NCBI RefSeq assembly: GCF_001625305.1 | Contig: NW_017802379.1 | Location: 2,238,834 to 2,302,833, forward strand | Direction: 5' to 3' | DNA: 64,000 nucleotides | Source of the DNA: Branchiostoma belcheri | Lineage: Eukaryota > Chordata > Leptocardii > Amphioxiformes > Branchiostomatidae | Shown here: positions 1 through 10,893 of the stretch, piece by piece | How positions within the stretch are numbered: the stretch's first letter is position 1 | Layout: every line of letters begins with the position of its first letter | Program-made: the position numbers and the translations under genes | Notes under the pieces: model-generated | Databases searched by the model: none | What the model saw: the letters and a program-made list of their open reading frames with translations, nothing else | Told to the model about the DNA's origin: nothing

Positions 1-374
1 GTATTTTTTGTTGTTGTTGATGTATGATTGAAGCTTGTTTGGTGGTGTTCAAATACGTATACTATAGAATAAAAAATTGGATTTTACACATGTTAATGCT
101 TTTGAAGTGAGGAATTACAAGTTAATTCAAGAATTGGTTTTCTCTAGAGATTAGTGCAGGATGGCTATGTTGTTCGTCCGTCGTAGTCGACGATGGCTAT
201 AAGTAACAGTTGGTACTATATGTAGCGTTACATGTGCTTATACCTTTTACTAGTAAAAGAAAACACAAAGTACATGCTGTAGTGAAGGGTACTAGTAATA
301 CATGTACACAATGTTGAATAATGTTAGACCAGATAGATGTAATATGTATTTCTTTTTTGTGTTCACTTCTATAG
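1..374. other. MED19 intron or upstream sequence
   Basis: No coding exon is recognised here. The sequence just before 375 ends in a usable AG acceptor, so this is most simply the intron 5' of the first visible MED19 exon. The N-terminal MED19 exon was not found and probably lies before the window. Confidence 0.5.
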
Positions 375-3300
375 CAGTCTGAGGTCACTCATTGAGAAAC
401 CACCCATAGTTGGAAAGGAGCTGTATCAGTTGTCAGGACCACAACTTCAGGGCTTCAGGTTACATCCAGGGCCGGTGGGTATTCTTTTCCTTCTCTTGAA
501 GATACACGGTGGTATGGTGGCTTTTTAGTTAGGGTGAACTCATAATTACAAGCATTTTACGTTCTAATCCCTGCCAGGCCTCAGTGTTGTGACCTTGAGA
601 AAGGCACCAATGTCCTTCGTCACTTACTAGTAGGTGATAATGTCCTCTTATATGGGATGTAATGCCTGTTTTTAATGAGACAGACACTTTACAGACAAGA
701 CTTCATTTCTCAAATATATTATTGTGTATTTACTATTTGTTTGTTCACCGTTGAAAATGTCATTGTTTTGTGATCATCAGAAGAACTAGTATAGATAGTA
801 GATTGTGCAATATACTTTAACCATAACTTCTTGCGTTATTTTCTTGCTGAACCCTAGATCCCAGAGCAGTACAGATTACTTCACCAGCAGCCTCCAGCCA
901 AGAAGAAACATAAAAACAAGAAGCACAAGCGTGAGCACAGTAAGACCAGTGAGGGTATGTCAGTCCAGGATAGCTCTCAGAGCCACACAGGTAAAACTGG
1001 TGCTGGACCATTCCATTCTCCCAGCAGAACAGGGGAGGCAACCACAGGAGATGCCACTCCACAACACAAATCTTATACGTCTGTCTTCTACAATTCTCAG
1101 TGTCTCTGCCATCCTGTATATTCTACCCCTATTGTAGGATTTTGGAGCCAAAATTGGAAATGCTCCACAAATATGAGCAAAATAGTTCATTTGTGAAAAC
1201 CTCAGAGAAATATATTTTTGTCATTCTACCACATTTCAAGTGTTTATCTATGGCAAAAAAACACATCTTGTGTTGAACAAATATGTAGCCAAATTGTAAA
1301 TAAAAAAAATCCCAGGTTCATACTGTACAACATTGTAGAATTTCCACTTTACTGTATCGCTAGCAATGAATATAAGCTACATTTGAATTATCATCTGAAC
1401 AAATGAATAAACAACATTGATTTTTGATTGTTCAGATCCTACAATAGGGTTCTTTACAGACCACAACATTCTAGTATCAGAGACCAGCCAAATTATGAAT
1501 CACTTCCGTACATGTATACCTGCAAGCATTTTCTCTCCCTGAAATGCAGCTTTCCACTATTTTTGCAGACTTTCTGCCACTCTCCACATGTCTATCTTCC
1601 TATTTCTATTTGGTGAAGGCCTTCTGTACATACTCTCATGCATTGTCAATGAACAGATGTCCATGGACAGAGCTGGACTATGGACAACCTCCCTCCCCTG
1701 TATTGAGAATGGAATGGTCCGTTTGAGTGTTGTGTTTTTTGAAGGACTGGCTTTGAGCAGTGCCTGCATGATCGTACTCCTCATTTTACCTTGAGAAACT
1801 GGCAGTTAAGGTTACTTTATTTTTGTATACATTTTGTAATTCAGTGACAGGTGGAGTAGATTACATGTGTATTGCATGCTTTGGTGACACATTTGCATTT
1901 GATAAGTCAAATAATATGCTATCATTTCACTATTGTATATGGTGCACTTGTGCAGCAGAGTGTCACATTATCAATTTTTGATAGCTACAGATTACTTCAC
2001 CAGCAGCCTCCAGCCAAGAAGAAACATCGAAGCACAAGCGTGAGCACAGTAAGACCAGTGAGGGTATGTCAGTCCAGGATAGCTCTCAGAGCCACACAGG
2101 TAAAACTGGTGCTGGACCATTCCATTCTCCCAGCAGAACAGGGGAGGCAACCGCAGGAGATGCCACTCAACAACACAAATCTTTTTCGTCTGTCTTCTAC
2201 AATTCTCAGTGTCTCTGCCATCCTGTATATTCTACCCCTATTGTAGGATTTTGGAGCCAAAATTGTAATTGCTCAACAAATATTGGCAAAATAGTTCATT
2301 TGTGAAAACCTCAGAGAAATATATTTTTGTCACTCTACCACATTTCAAGTGTTTATCTATGGCGAAAAGATGACAAGCACATCTTGTGTTGAACAGATCT
2401 ATATGATTATGAAGCCAAAAAAATCATAGGTTTTTAACATGTTCATACTGCACAATGATATAGCATTTGTACTTTGCTGCATTGCTAGCAATGAACATAG
2501 CAACAAACTACATTTGAATTGTCATCTGAAGAAATGACTAAACAACATTGACTTTTTGATTGTTCAGATCCTATAATAGGGTTCTTTACAGACCACAACA
2601 TTCTAGTATCAGAGACCAGCCAAATTATGAATCACTTCCGTACATGTATACCTGCAAACATTTTCTTTCCCTGAAATGCAGCTTTCCACTGTTTTTGCAG
2701 ACTTTCTGCCACTCTCCACATGTCTATCTTCCTATTTCTATTTGGTGAAGGCCTTCTGTACATACTCTCATGCATTGTCAATGAACAGATGTCCATGGAC
2801 AGAGCTGGACTATGGACAACCTCCCTCCCCTGTATTGAGAATGGAATGGTCCGTTTGAGTGTTGTGTTTTTTTGAAGGACTGGCTTTGAGCAGTGCCTGC
2901 ATGATCGTACTCCTCATTTTACCTTGGGAAACTGGCGGTTAAGGTTACATTATTTTTGTATACTAAGTACATTTTGTAATTCAGCGACATGTGGAGTAGA
3001 TTACATGTGTATTGCATGTTTTGGTGACACATTTGCATTTGATAAGTCAAATAATATGCTATTATTTCACCACTGTATGTGGTGCACTTGTGCAGCAGAG
3101 TGTCACATTATCAATTTTTGATATCCAGAAGATGCTGATTTTGAAATCACTAGAAAATATGATTAAGCTTGAAAATCTACTGTCACATTGGATGGTGCTT
3201 GTTTATTGTTTATTGTTTATTTGAAGGATCTCCATTTGTGAGTATAAGCATACGCTTATACTCACTATTCTTCCTGGAGTCTTAAAAACAACATTACAAA

Positions 3301-3954
3301 CTTATAACACAGACGTATATACAGTTGCTTATTGCCACACATAAAATACAACAACCTGTAGCAATTACTTAACCTATCCTATCCTATATACAACAAGTAA
3401 TAAGGTGTACGTAAGAGATTGTTTGAGAGGTCAGAGGTCAGTGCAATAAATAATACATACAGGTGCTCAAAGACATATGAACATCAGCATATCTGTACAA
3501 ATTGTGCAGTGATCAAGAGCACAACAACTGCTTGACAATAACAGGCATTTTTGAAGCAGAATTCTTTAGATTATTTTATTATGCTGGGGTTTACAAATAG
3601 CAGCAAAACAATGTGCACTGAGGTCTCCTCAGTTTCTAGTGGTACAGTATCAATACATGTACAATAGCTTGCTGGTTGGTTCATATCTGTGTTGTTTTGC
3701 TCTACAGATGGGGGAGCAAGCAGCACGGCAAGTGGGGAAAAAGAGAAGAAAACCAAGAAGCAGAAGAAGCACGAAGACAGCGAAAAGAAAGAGAAGAAGA
3801 AAAAGAAAGATAAAAAGAAGAAAAAGGTTGGCATGATTTTGATATATTTTATTTCTTTTTGAAATATGGGTGTGTTAGATTTGATAACCTTACCCTGAAT
3901 GCTTATATTAAGAAAGCAACTGTGTTTTGTATGTTTCAGACTGGGAGCACCTGA
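375..3954 (+). CDS. MED19: Mediator complex subunit 19 (5' end missing)
   Basis: MED19 is a head-module-associated subunit of Mediator, the nuclear co-activator that links transcription factors to RNA polymerase II. Visible coding exons are 375-474, 858-954, 3708-3826 and 3940-3954. Their phases join without a break: 474 to 858 in phase 0, 954 to 3708 after one codon base, 3826 to 3940 in phase 0. The protein shows the family core LRSLIEKPPIVGKELYQLSG, then GFRLHPGPIPEQYRLLHQQP, then a Lys-rich tail (KKEKKKKKDKKKKK) as in vertebrate MED19, ending TGST and a stop at 3952-3954. The exon at 858-954 lies at the edge of a 1.1-kb tandem duplication that adds a second altered copy at 1985-2063. A polyadenylation signal lies at 4287. 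The N-terminal exon(s) are not visible. Identity is confident; the exon edge at 375 could instead be 378. Confidence 0.9.
870..3123 (+). repeat. 1.1-kb tandem duplication across a MED19 exon
   Basis: Copy 1 runs about 870-1983 and copy 2 about 1986-3123. They are highly similar along their length, for example 957-1196 with 2066-2305, 1428-1616 with 2560-2748, and 1832-1980 with 2971-3120. The offset drifts from about 1109 to 1140 bases because of small indels. The start of each copy matches the word TACAGATTACTTCACC. Copy 2 carries an altered version of the MED19 exon; the rest of the unit is intronic. Confidence 0.93.
1985..2063 (+). pseudogene. Duplicated MED19 exon copy, altered
   Basis: This is the second copy of the MED19 exon at 858-954. 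It keeps the GTATGT donor and gains a new AG acceptor at the duplication junction. It lost the first bases of the exon and differs by a net 7 bases after AAGAAACAT. Its length is 79 bases, so it would join the upstream exon in phase 0 and leave in phase 1, like the original. If used instead of the original, its first half reads in another frame (LQITSPAASSQEETS) before the 7-base change restores the normal KHKREHSKTSE. If both copies were included the frame would run into a stop. It is probably a dead copy or a rare substitute exon. Confidence 0.6.
3199..3320 (-). mobile_element. 3' tail of a truncated non-LTR retrotransposon
   Basis: Read on the minus strand, a segment starting GACTCCAGGAAGAATAGTGA and continuing to TGGAGATCCTTCAAATAAAC ends in three AATAAAC units. 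Short tandem repeats after a hairpin-bearing 3' end are typical of CR1-like non-LTR elements. An internal 10-base inverted repeat (GAGTATAAGC / GCTTATACTC) is present at about 3240. The element lies in a MED19 intron; the upper boundary is uncertain. Confidence 0.5.
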
Positions 3955-4286
3955 GAAGCAGTCTTTCTACTGAAGGTGTCATTGTATAATATCTTTGCCA
4001 GTCAGAGGGCAGCTAGAGCACAGACCCAACCACCTGTCAATCATTCATGCAAATTACATGCAAATTATTTACTCATCATGCACTAGATAGAGTTTCTTTT
4101 GTTTGTGGAGTCATAGTAGGAGAGAAAATTTCAACGATGCACTTGAGGGACATTTTATAATATGGTGGGCATTCCAAAAGTTATGTTTTCATCCTAGTTT
4201 TGCTGACCTTATTTTGAAAGCTTGGTGCTCGTTTCATTTCCATGCTTCACTGTTATTTAGTACATGTACCTGTTTGTGCTACATAC

Positions 4287-4292
4287 AATAAA
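4287..4292 (+). promoter_or_regulatory. MED19 polyadenylation signal
   Basis: A canonical AATAAA lies 333 bases after the MED19 stop codon and is the first good signal downstream of it. Confidence 0.6.
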
Positions 4293-6442
4293 GACTCTTT
4301 CCTTTGGTTTTCTGCATTCATCAGATGAAATCCTATGTAAAGGGTCGATGGGCGAAGCAAACTGCACTCTGAAGAATTTACAGCAAACTTTCTGTGACAG
4401 CCAGTTTGTAATGTTTTGTGATATTTGTATTATATTTATAACAATCATGATTATGATAGTGTCAGAAATTATTGTACAAATACATGATTGTTTTTCTCAA
4501 AGTATACCTGTGGCAAAATATTCCAGTATTCCTGTAATGCACTTGTCAATAGAAGTCTTGTCAGTACAAGGGGATACATGTGGCAAAGTTGTTATGGACT
4601 TGTCTCTACCAGTACAGGTATTAGTAATATAGATGTACTAATATTTCCTTTTCAAGGTGTTTGAATACTTGTCAACAACATCCATATGTTGAATATTTTG
4701 ATATCTATTGCCTTCATGTATACCCACATTTATTTTTACAGAGCCAATTGTGCTGTGTCACAACCATGTCAGACTAAACATAGTGACTTACATGTGTACC
4801 AGTCCAGAGTTTTATACCCTGAGGAAAAAAAAAACATTTGATGGGAGCAACCTTCTTGTTGGAATGACATTTGAAATGTGTCAAGTATATGGAACCCATA
4901 TATCATCTAACCACAATGTCTCACTAAAAATCAGGCCCTTCCCTAATGATCATTCCCCAATTGTACAGACATGTATTGTGTGATGCTTCCTAATAGGGGA
5001 CTGTTAACTAGTACATGTAAGGGGATTGATGTGATCCAAACATTTCTCATGCAGAAGTGATAGCACAGTCATACATGTAGGTTACAAGAAAATGATCATT
5101 ACTCCTTATCATTAATGATCACACTCATTCTTTCCTAGATCTATTGCAGTACAGTAGGGTACATCATCATTAGATAGCTTTAAACAATGTTTAGGTTAAG
5201 ATGTTGAAAGGTTCGTTCAGTGTAATGTAGCCAGCTACAGCCGCGCCACGTGACTGCAAAGCTGGTGTGTTACGCCGGAGGGCGGCAATACCGGCTATAC
5301 AGAATACACAGATACATTACTAGTGTGATGAAGTGTCTTTTGCCCCCCCCCTTACATGTATTATAGCACAGTCCCCTGAGAAGCTGTACAGTAATGGTAT
5401 AGTGTGGTGTTGAACCAGGTTTAGCTCTTCAGATGCAGCTAATGAGACAAATCTAATTATTCCCTCACCCATTGGCCATCGTGGAAATTCAAGTATCTCT
5501 ATCTCTGCATTGTGAAAAGGTTGAATTTTATTGTTTGTCACTAGTACTGTCTATACAGGATTATTGTGGGGAGAGGGACATTACTCATAGAAATATTAAA
5601 ACCTGAATGTCTGCTTGACCATATCAGCAACAAATTTTGTGGTTTATTGATTGTTGTTTCCCACCATGAACATGTTAAGGCCATTAATATTTGATGCAGA
5701 AATTGGGAGTTGGTGGTTGCAATTTTGTACAGGATGACCAAGACAATTCTACCTGTAAATAAATAAGGTGCAGAACTGCTATCTGTGGATTTGTTTTGCT
5801 TTTGAGTCACATACACACACACAAAGCAATACTACAATATACAATGTCCATTTCCTTTTTGATACTTTTATTCCCCACCACAATACATTAAGACTGATAA
5901 TATGTCCCATTTATATAGATGGCAACAAACAAAACAATGTTTTCTTACTTAAGTTAAGGTCTCCTTGCACATATGATAATGTGCACTACTGGTACCTCAT
6001 AAAGAATATATAACAGTTATACATTATATATATTTAGACTGTTCCTCTGCATGTAGAAGCCTCACATGTATTCTGTAACAGTGGGATTCCCCATTAAACA
6101 TCAAAAGCATTTCATGGAGCACACCTCCTTATCATTTTAAGTGGGGTGTTTTTAGCTTCGCTGTAACCTCTTGAGAATTCCTTATGCCAACAAACAGTTC
6201 TTCATTTCATTGTTTGTTTTATTGTTTCAACTGTCAACTTAAAAGATACCAACAACTTTTCATTATCACCATGCAGCAAACTTAAATCAATTTACATTAG
6301 GTAGTACATATACTCTAGATCAAGCAAAATTGAATGCAATCATGACATTGAAATGTATATCTTTACTATTGTAATCCTTCCAACTTTCGGCTCTTCAAGT
6401 TGAAAAGACTATTACATGATAGCAATCTCTATCTGACAGAGA
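4293..6442. other. Intergenic between convergent MED19 and GOSR1
   Basis: No gene recognised. The short open frames show no family motifs and no splice partners. It holds one copy of a dispersed repeat at about 5252-5310 and presumably the GOSR1 3' UTR near its right end. Confidence 0.5.
5252..5310. repeat. Dispersed repeat, copy 1
   Basis: The words AGCTGGTGTGTTACGCCGGA, GGGCGG and GGCTATACAGA occur in the same order in a second copy at about 42130-42177. It is probably a short non-autonomous element; class unknown. Confidence 0.5.
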
Positions 6443-8228
6443 TCAGCGGAAGGCATACAACAGCAGCAGAATGACACAGACACCTATCACCGCGCCCAGG
6501 ATTATAGAGTCCCGTCTCTTCCTCAGGTTTATCTTCTGGAACAGGTTATTTATCACCGGGAAACGTTTCGCTAGCGTGTTCATCTTCGTCGTGATTCCTC
6601 CCAGCATCCCCTTCTGCCCCATCAGGTTTTCCTTGGTTGCCATGGCAATGTTAATCGCCTCGTCGGCGACTCGGTCCGCGTTCCGCGTGTGTTCCTGCTC
6701 CTTCAGAAGCAAGTCCGTTCTCCGGTTCTGCACCGACGAACCTTTGTGGTAGTTGTCGATCTCGCGGCGTACGGATCCCAGCAGCTCCTCACGGTCACGG
6801 TAGGCAGAAATGTTCGTCTTGGTTTTGTTGAACTCGAGCGTGTAGTCCTGGAGGATGTCGCGGTGTCTCTGCAGGGTGTGCATGAGGGACGGGTTGTTGG
6901 TGTGGATCCCGCCGTTCTGCGAATACTCCGCCATCTTGTCGTTGACCTCATTCAGCTGGAAAACAACAACACCTGAGGTCATGAACATCTACGGGCACAT
7001 ACAACTACACATGTAATTTGTAAATGAAAATTCAATTTGAATACATCTTACATACTTCAACATACATGTACATCTTGAGCCATACTTGTGTTCTTTTCTA
7101 TAGTATGTATTCTTAGACTACCAGTAGTAAACTGCAAAGAAGAATATAAATTCAGACATGATAAGGGGGGTGTCCTGTTACCTTCACCAGCAGCTGTTCT
7201 ATCTCCAGGGCCATGGTCTCAAACATGTGCTCACTGTTGGTACTGCCTAGTAATGGGGACGTCTCTGCCCTTTTAAGTTATCAAATACAAAAAAAAAGTT
7301 ACATTTCAGTCCTAATCAAAATCATCCATGATGAACAAAGAGTACATTTTGAATCTCTGACCTCACAAACTGACATAGACAAGTTAGTATTAGAAAGATT
7401 TAGACTTAAAGAAAATTTTTGACATCTTTATAGTTTCATCAGGTTGTTAAAGTTGCTAAATAAAGAGACTCTTTTTCTGTATGATATTTTAGTCTGTCTA
7501 TGGTCCTTACCTCCTGGAGTCCTGTGCATGTCCCTGACTGGAGTAGCTGGTACCCAGCTTGCTGAAGGAGACCAGCTTCAGGTCAATCTCATTCTCCAAC
7601 TGACGGGCCTGCTTCCGCAGGTCTACAAGGAGGGAAATACAAATATCAAATGCAGGCCTCAGACTCCTTTTGTCTACATGTACACTGGTGTATGTAGGTA
7701 ATGCGAAAAAAATTTTACTACTAAAATAAAACCAGTCCATCAAAAACAATGGTCAGATAATGTTTCGTGTAACAAGCACCTTGGGCCTAAGTGTACATAA
7801 TTTTTTCATGAGTAGGCATGTACACTGAGGCCCAAGATACATGTACACGGTGTGCATCGATACTGGAATCTACACTTCACACATAACGTTACTTTATCGG
7901 AGACTTTCTCCTTTACATGCAGCAAACTAGGAAAAGCAAGACATTAGATTGACACGGACCAATTTGAAAAAAAATGAGCCTAGGATGGCCTTCTATATGT
8001 CAGGAAAATATCGTTCCATACAGGAAGTGCAAAACCATATGCTCCTGTTCTTGACTACATCTACAAATGTACTAGTAATTAGATGTGCACGGAAAACAGG
8101 TTCGTCATCTGGCCACTCTGATCAGGCGATTTTTAAACGTGCTACAGCAGACGGGACAGTCCCATGCGGGGTTACGGTTAGAACTGATGCTAGGGGACAC
8201 AACGGCGCGACTTACCCTCGAAACTCAT
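6443..8228 (-). CDS. GOSR1: Golgi SNAP receptor complex member 1 (GS28)
   Basis: GOSR1 is a Qb-SNARE that acts in ER-Golgi and intra-Golgi vesicle fusion. Coding exons in transcript order are 8228-8216, 7622-7511, 7269-7182 and 6955-6443; phases join exactly and give 241 residues (human about 250). The first exon codes only MSFE plus one base, completed by exon 2 (DLRKQARQLENEIDLKLVSF). Later landmarks are EHMFETMALEIEQLL, LMHTLQRHRDILQDY and NRRTDLLLKEQEH. The C-terminal SNARE region contains NIAMATKENL, followed by the near-invariant INLRKRRDSIILG and a single C-terminal membrane anchor ending LLLLYAFR. It is head-to-head with TXNDC17, 354 bases between start codons. The start is chosen because the 13-base exon has a GTAAG donor and supplies the only Met in phase. 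Confidence 0.95.
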
Positions 8229-8582
8229 GGTTAACCTGACGTGCTTACGTGGAACTTGGTTCAAATTGCGCACCCACCTTCCCAAACATTGCCAGGGCCC
8301 GCCATTTTGTTTCACTTGACGTCACTTTTTCCGGAATCGTCCATTGTACCCAAGGTAAGAATTCTCGAAATCTCTGTCATAAAGACCTGGAAAAAGTGAC
8401 CTCAGCAAAAATCATATGTACAAATTGATACAAAATATATTCCATAAACGTTCTTAACATTCTCTGTGAAATCAACAATTTCAAACACCCCCTTTGTAGC
8501 AAGTAAAATGATCCACTTCCGGGTTGAAAGTCAAGCTCACGTGTTGAAGAGGAGCCTAGATCCGGGAAAGCACGGAAACATC
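8229..8582. promoter_or_regulatory. Bidirectional promoter, GOSR1 / TXNDC17
   Basis: Only 354 bases separate the two divergent start codons, so both 5' UTRs and core promoters must share this stretch unless undetected upstream exons exist. It holds GACGTCAC-type (CRE-like) sequence near 8320 and a CACGTG near 8540. No TATA box is obvious. The promoter role is inferred from geometry. Confidence 0.55.
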
Positions 8583-9650
8583 ATGGTTGTCTCTGTAAAA
8601 GTCGAGGGTTTGAGCGCCTTTCTAGAGGCTGTCGAGAATCACAAAGGGAAAGCAATCTTTGCGCTGTTTACTGGCTCCCACGACGCACAGGGGAAGAGCT
8701 GGTGTCCTGACTGCGTTGCAGGTAAAGACAAGATCTATATTGATTTTATGCAGAAATTATTTTCCACGTTCAAAGACTTCAAATCCATAAGAATCCATTG
8801 CATATCCATTGCAGCTTTAAAAAGAAATTAGGACAATAGCATCATACTGCTTGATATCCTGCGTACTGTCATTTTTACGTCTTTATAGATTTTCCTGTAA
8901 GATAAAATTGCAGCCTTTAATTATGCAAATGACATCCAAATTTACATAATGTTGTATGCATAGTCACATGATAGTGGTGCTCCCTTAAAATATCACTAAT
9001 AATCCTGTGTCTTCCCAGCTGACCCAGTAGTAGAGCAGTGTGTGAAGGGTGCTCCTGAGGATGCTGTCTTCATCACATGCTCTGTAGGCGACAGGGCATT
9101 GTAAGTATTCCGATTGGCTTACTAACTATATATTTTTGGCTAGATACATGACGTACATATTATCTGCTTGCCGATTACTTCATAACTATTCAACAGCTAA
9201 GTGAGGCAAGTATGAGGTTATTTAGGTCCTTTTTTGATAGATGTTGCTTGATATGTTTTAAAAATAAAATACATTTAATATTCTTCCTGTTGCAGCTGGA
9301 AGGACCAGAACAATGAATTCCGCACTCACCCCAAGCTGAAGCTGACCAGTGTGCCCACCCTCATTAGATGGGAAACGGTTGGTCCCTGTTCTTGAACCAT
9401 GAGGAGTTTTGAATAGAAATTTTTTATCTCCAGATGTTTGGAAGTTAAAGCAGAGGCAGCACTGCTACCATCTGACTAGATATAGCTCATCTCACATTTT
9501 AGTGTATCATCATCCCTGAAACAAATGAATGTGATTGTTCTTTTCAAGAAGTTTTTACCTCCTTTTTCTAACCCTTTGTAGCCCCAGAGACTGATGGAAG
9601 AAGACTGTGCCAAGAGTAACCTGGTCTCAATGCTCTTTGAAGAGGACTAG
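8583..9650 (+). CDS. TXNDC17: Thioredoxin domain-containing protein 17 (TRP14)
   Basis: TXNDC17 is a small cytosolic thioredoxin-like disulfide reductase served by thioredoxin reductase. Exons 8583-8721, 9019-9100, 9296-9377 and 9582-9650 join in phase to give 123 residues, the same length as the human protein. The active site is SWCPDC with cysteines at residues 41 and 44, the signature that separates this family from classical thioredoxins (WCGPC). Further landmarks are [30 protein letters not shown], the cis-proline loop SVPTLIRW, and the C-terminus VSMLFEED. The reading frame stays open upstream of 8583, but the Met at 8583 gives the family length and is preferred. Confidence 0.96.
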
Positions 9651-10893
9651 GATGGAGGAAACAACATATAGATGTCAGCTGTCCTGTCCAAAACCCTCCT
9701 TTAATTCAGGAGGGCCATTTACTTTAATGTAACACAAAATGCACTTGGCGGTTTATCCAAGTTTTAACCACCTCATTGTTAATCAAATTGTCTAAGGGAG
9801 GGAGTGACAATAGTTTGTCATTGCCTACAAGACAAAGGCATGCAGCCCCAACTCCCCTCCCACACCCAGGTACTACTGAATGTAACCAACGTAGAATGAT
9901 GAAAAAGGAACTGTACTGTAGCTTGATAACTGCAGCCTGAAAAAAGTCATGGTTTGGATTAAAACAATTCTTACCCATATTTTCAGATTCTGTGCTCTTC
10001 TTTTTCAAATACATGCACATGTATTGTTATTTGTATTTAGTATCCAAGATCCACACATTTCAACAGATCACACATACACATTTATGATTAGGTTCAATGA
10101 AAAAGTATTGGTTGTATCCATTTTTATTTAGCTCTTTTTGCAAACTGTACAAAATTACTGTCACAGGTACATGGGCTGGAGCCACATCACAAAATTATGT
10201 AACAGTTGTCTAGCAGAAAATAGTTCTTACCATTTTTGGTATCATTATAATTTTTCCCAAATGTAATGTTTCTAAAACAGACACATTTCACAGAACAATT
10301 TAGTCATGATTAAAAAATAGACAAATTTTGTTTGAAATATGATGGTCTTTATCAAAACAGCATTTTTTCAAACATCACAAAAGCACTGATTCTTTTAAAA
10401 CAAGCAACGTTTTTGTCAAATCACAATTTACAAATTAGGCCACTAAGGTGACCAGGTTAGAGAAAACTTATGCTGGTTTATAAGTGCAGAACAACATGAA
10501 CCAACTGCCAGTACAACTACCAGTACACAGACAGTAGCACAATAAAACTACTACTAACTAGTAGGGTCTAATGTATATACATGTATTATAGTTAGTCTCT
10601 AGGATAAACACATTCACTATTTCATGTAGGCTGTGAAATTAGGACCACACAGTGTTAATTAACTGGTCCCATTTCCTTCCCACTCAGTGTGTTGTCAACA
10701 CATACACATACCTTAGAGGCAGTGATATACGTACATGCATGAATCTGAGAACTTAGTAAACACCCGTTTTATCTTCTAGGTTAGTAGCATAACACAGATA
10801 TATCTTAGCATGTAAGCTACACTGAGCCCAGGCTACCCATGTGCCCTATGTATATAAACCCCCAACATACATACACCTTAATCTAATTTTATT
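9651..10893. other. Convergent 3' region of TXNDC17 and CENP-A
   Basis: No gene recognised. This AT-rich stretch should contain the TXNDC17 3' UTR and the end of the CENP-A transcript. An AATAAA occurs on the plus strand near 10544. Confidence 0.5.

Noticed and set aside
3571..3834. Minus-strand Phe-rich frame opposite a MED19 exon
   Set aside because: It is the antisense shadow of the Lys-codon-rich MED19 exon at 3708-3826; low complexity, no motif.
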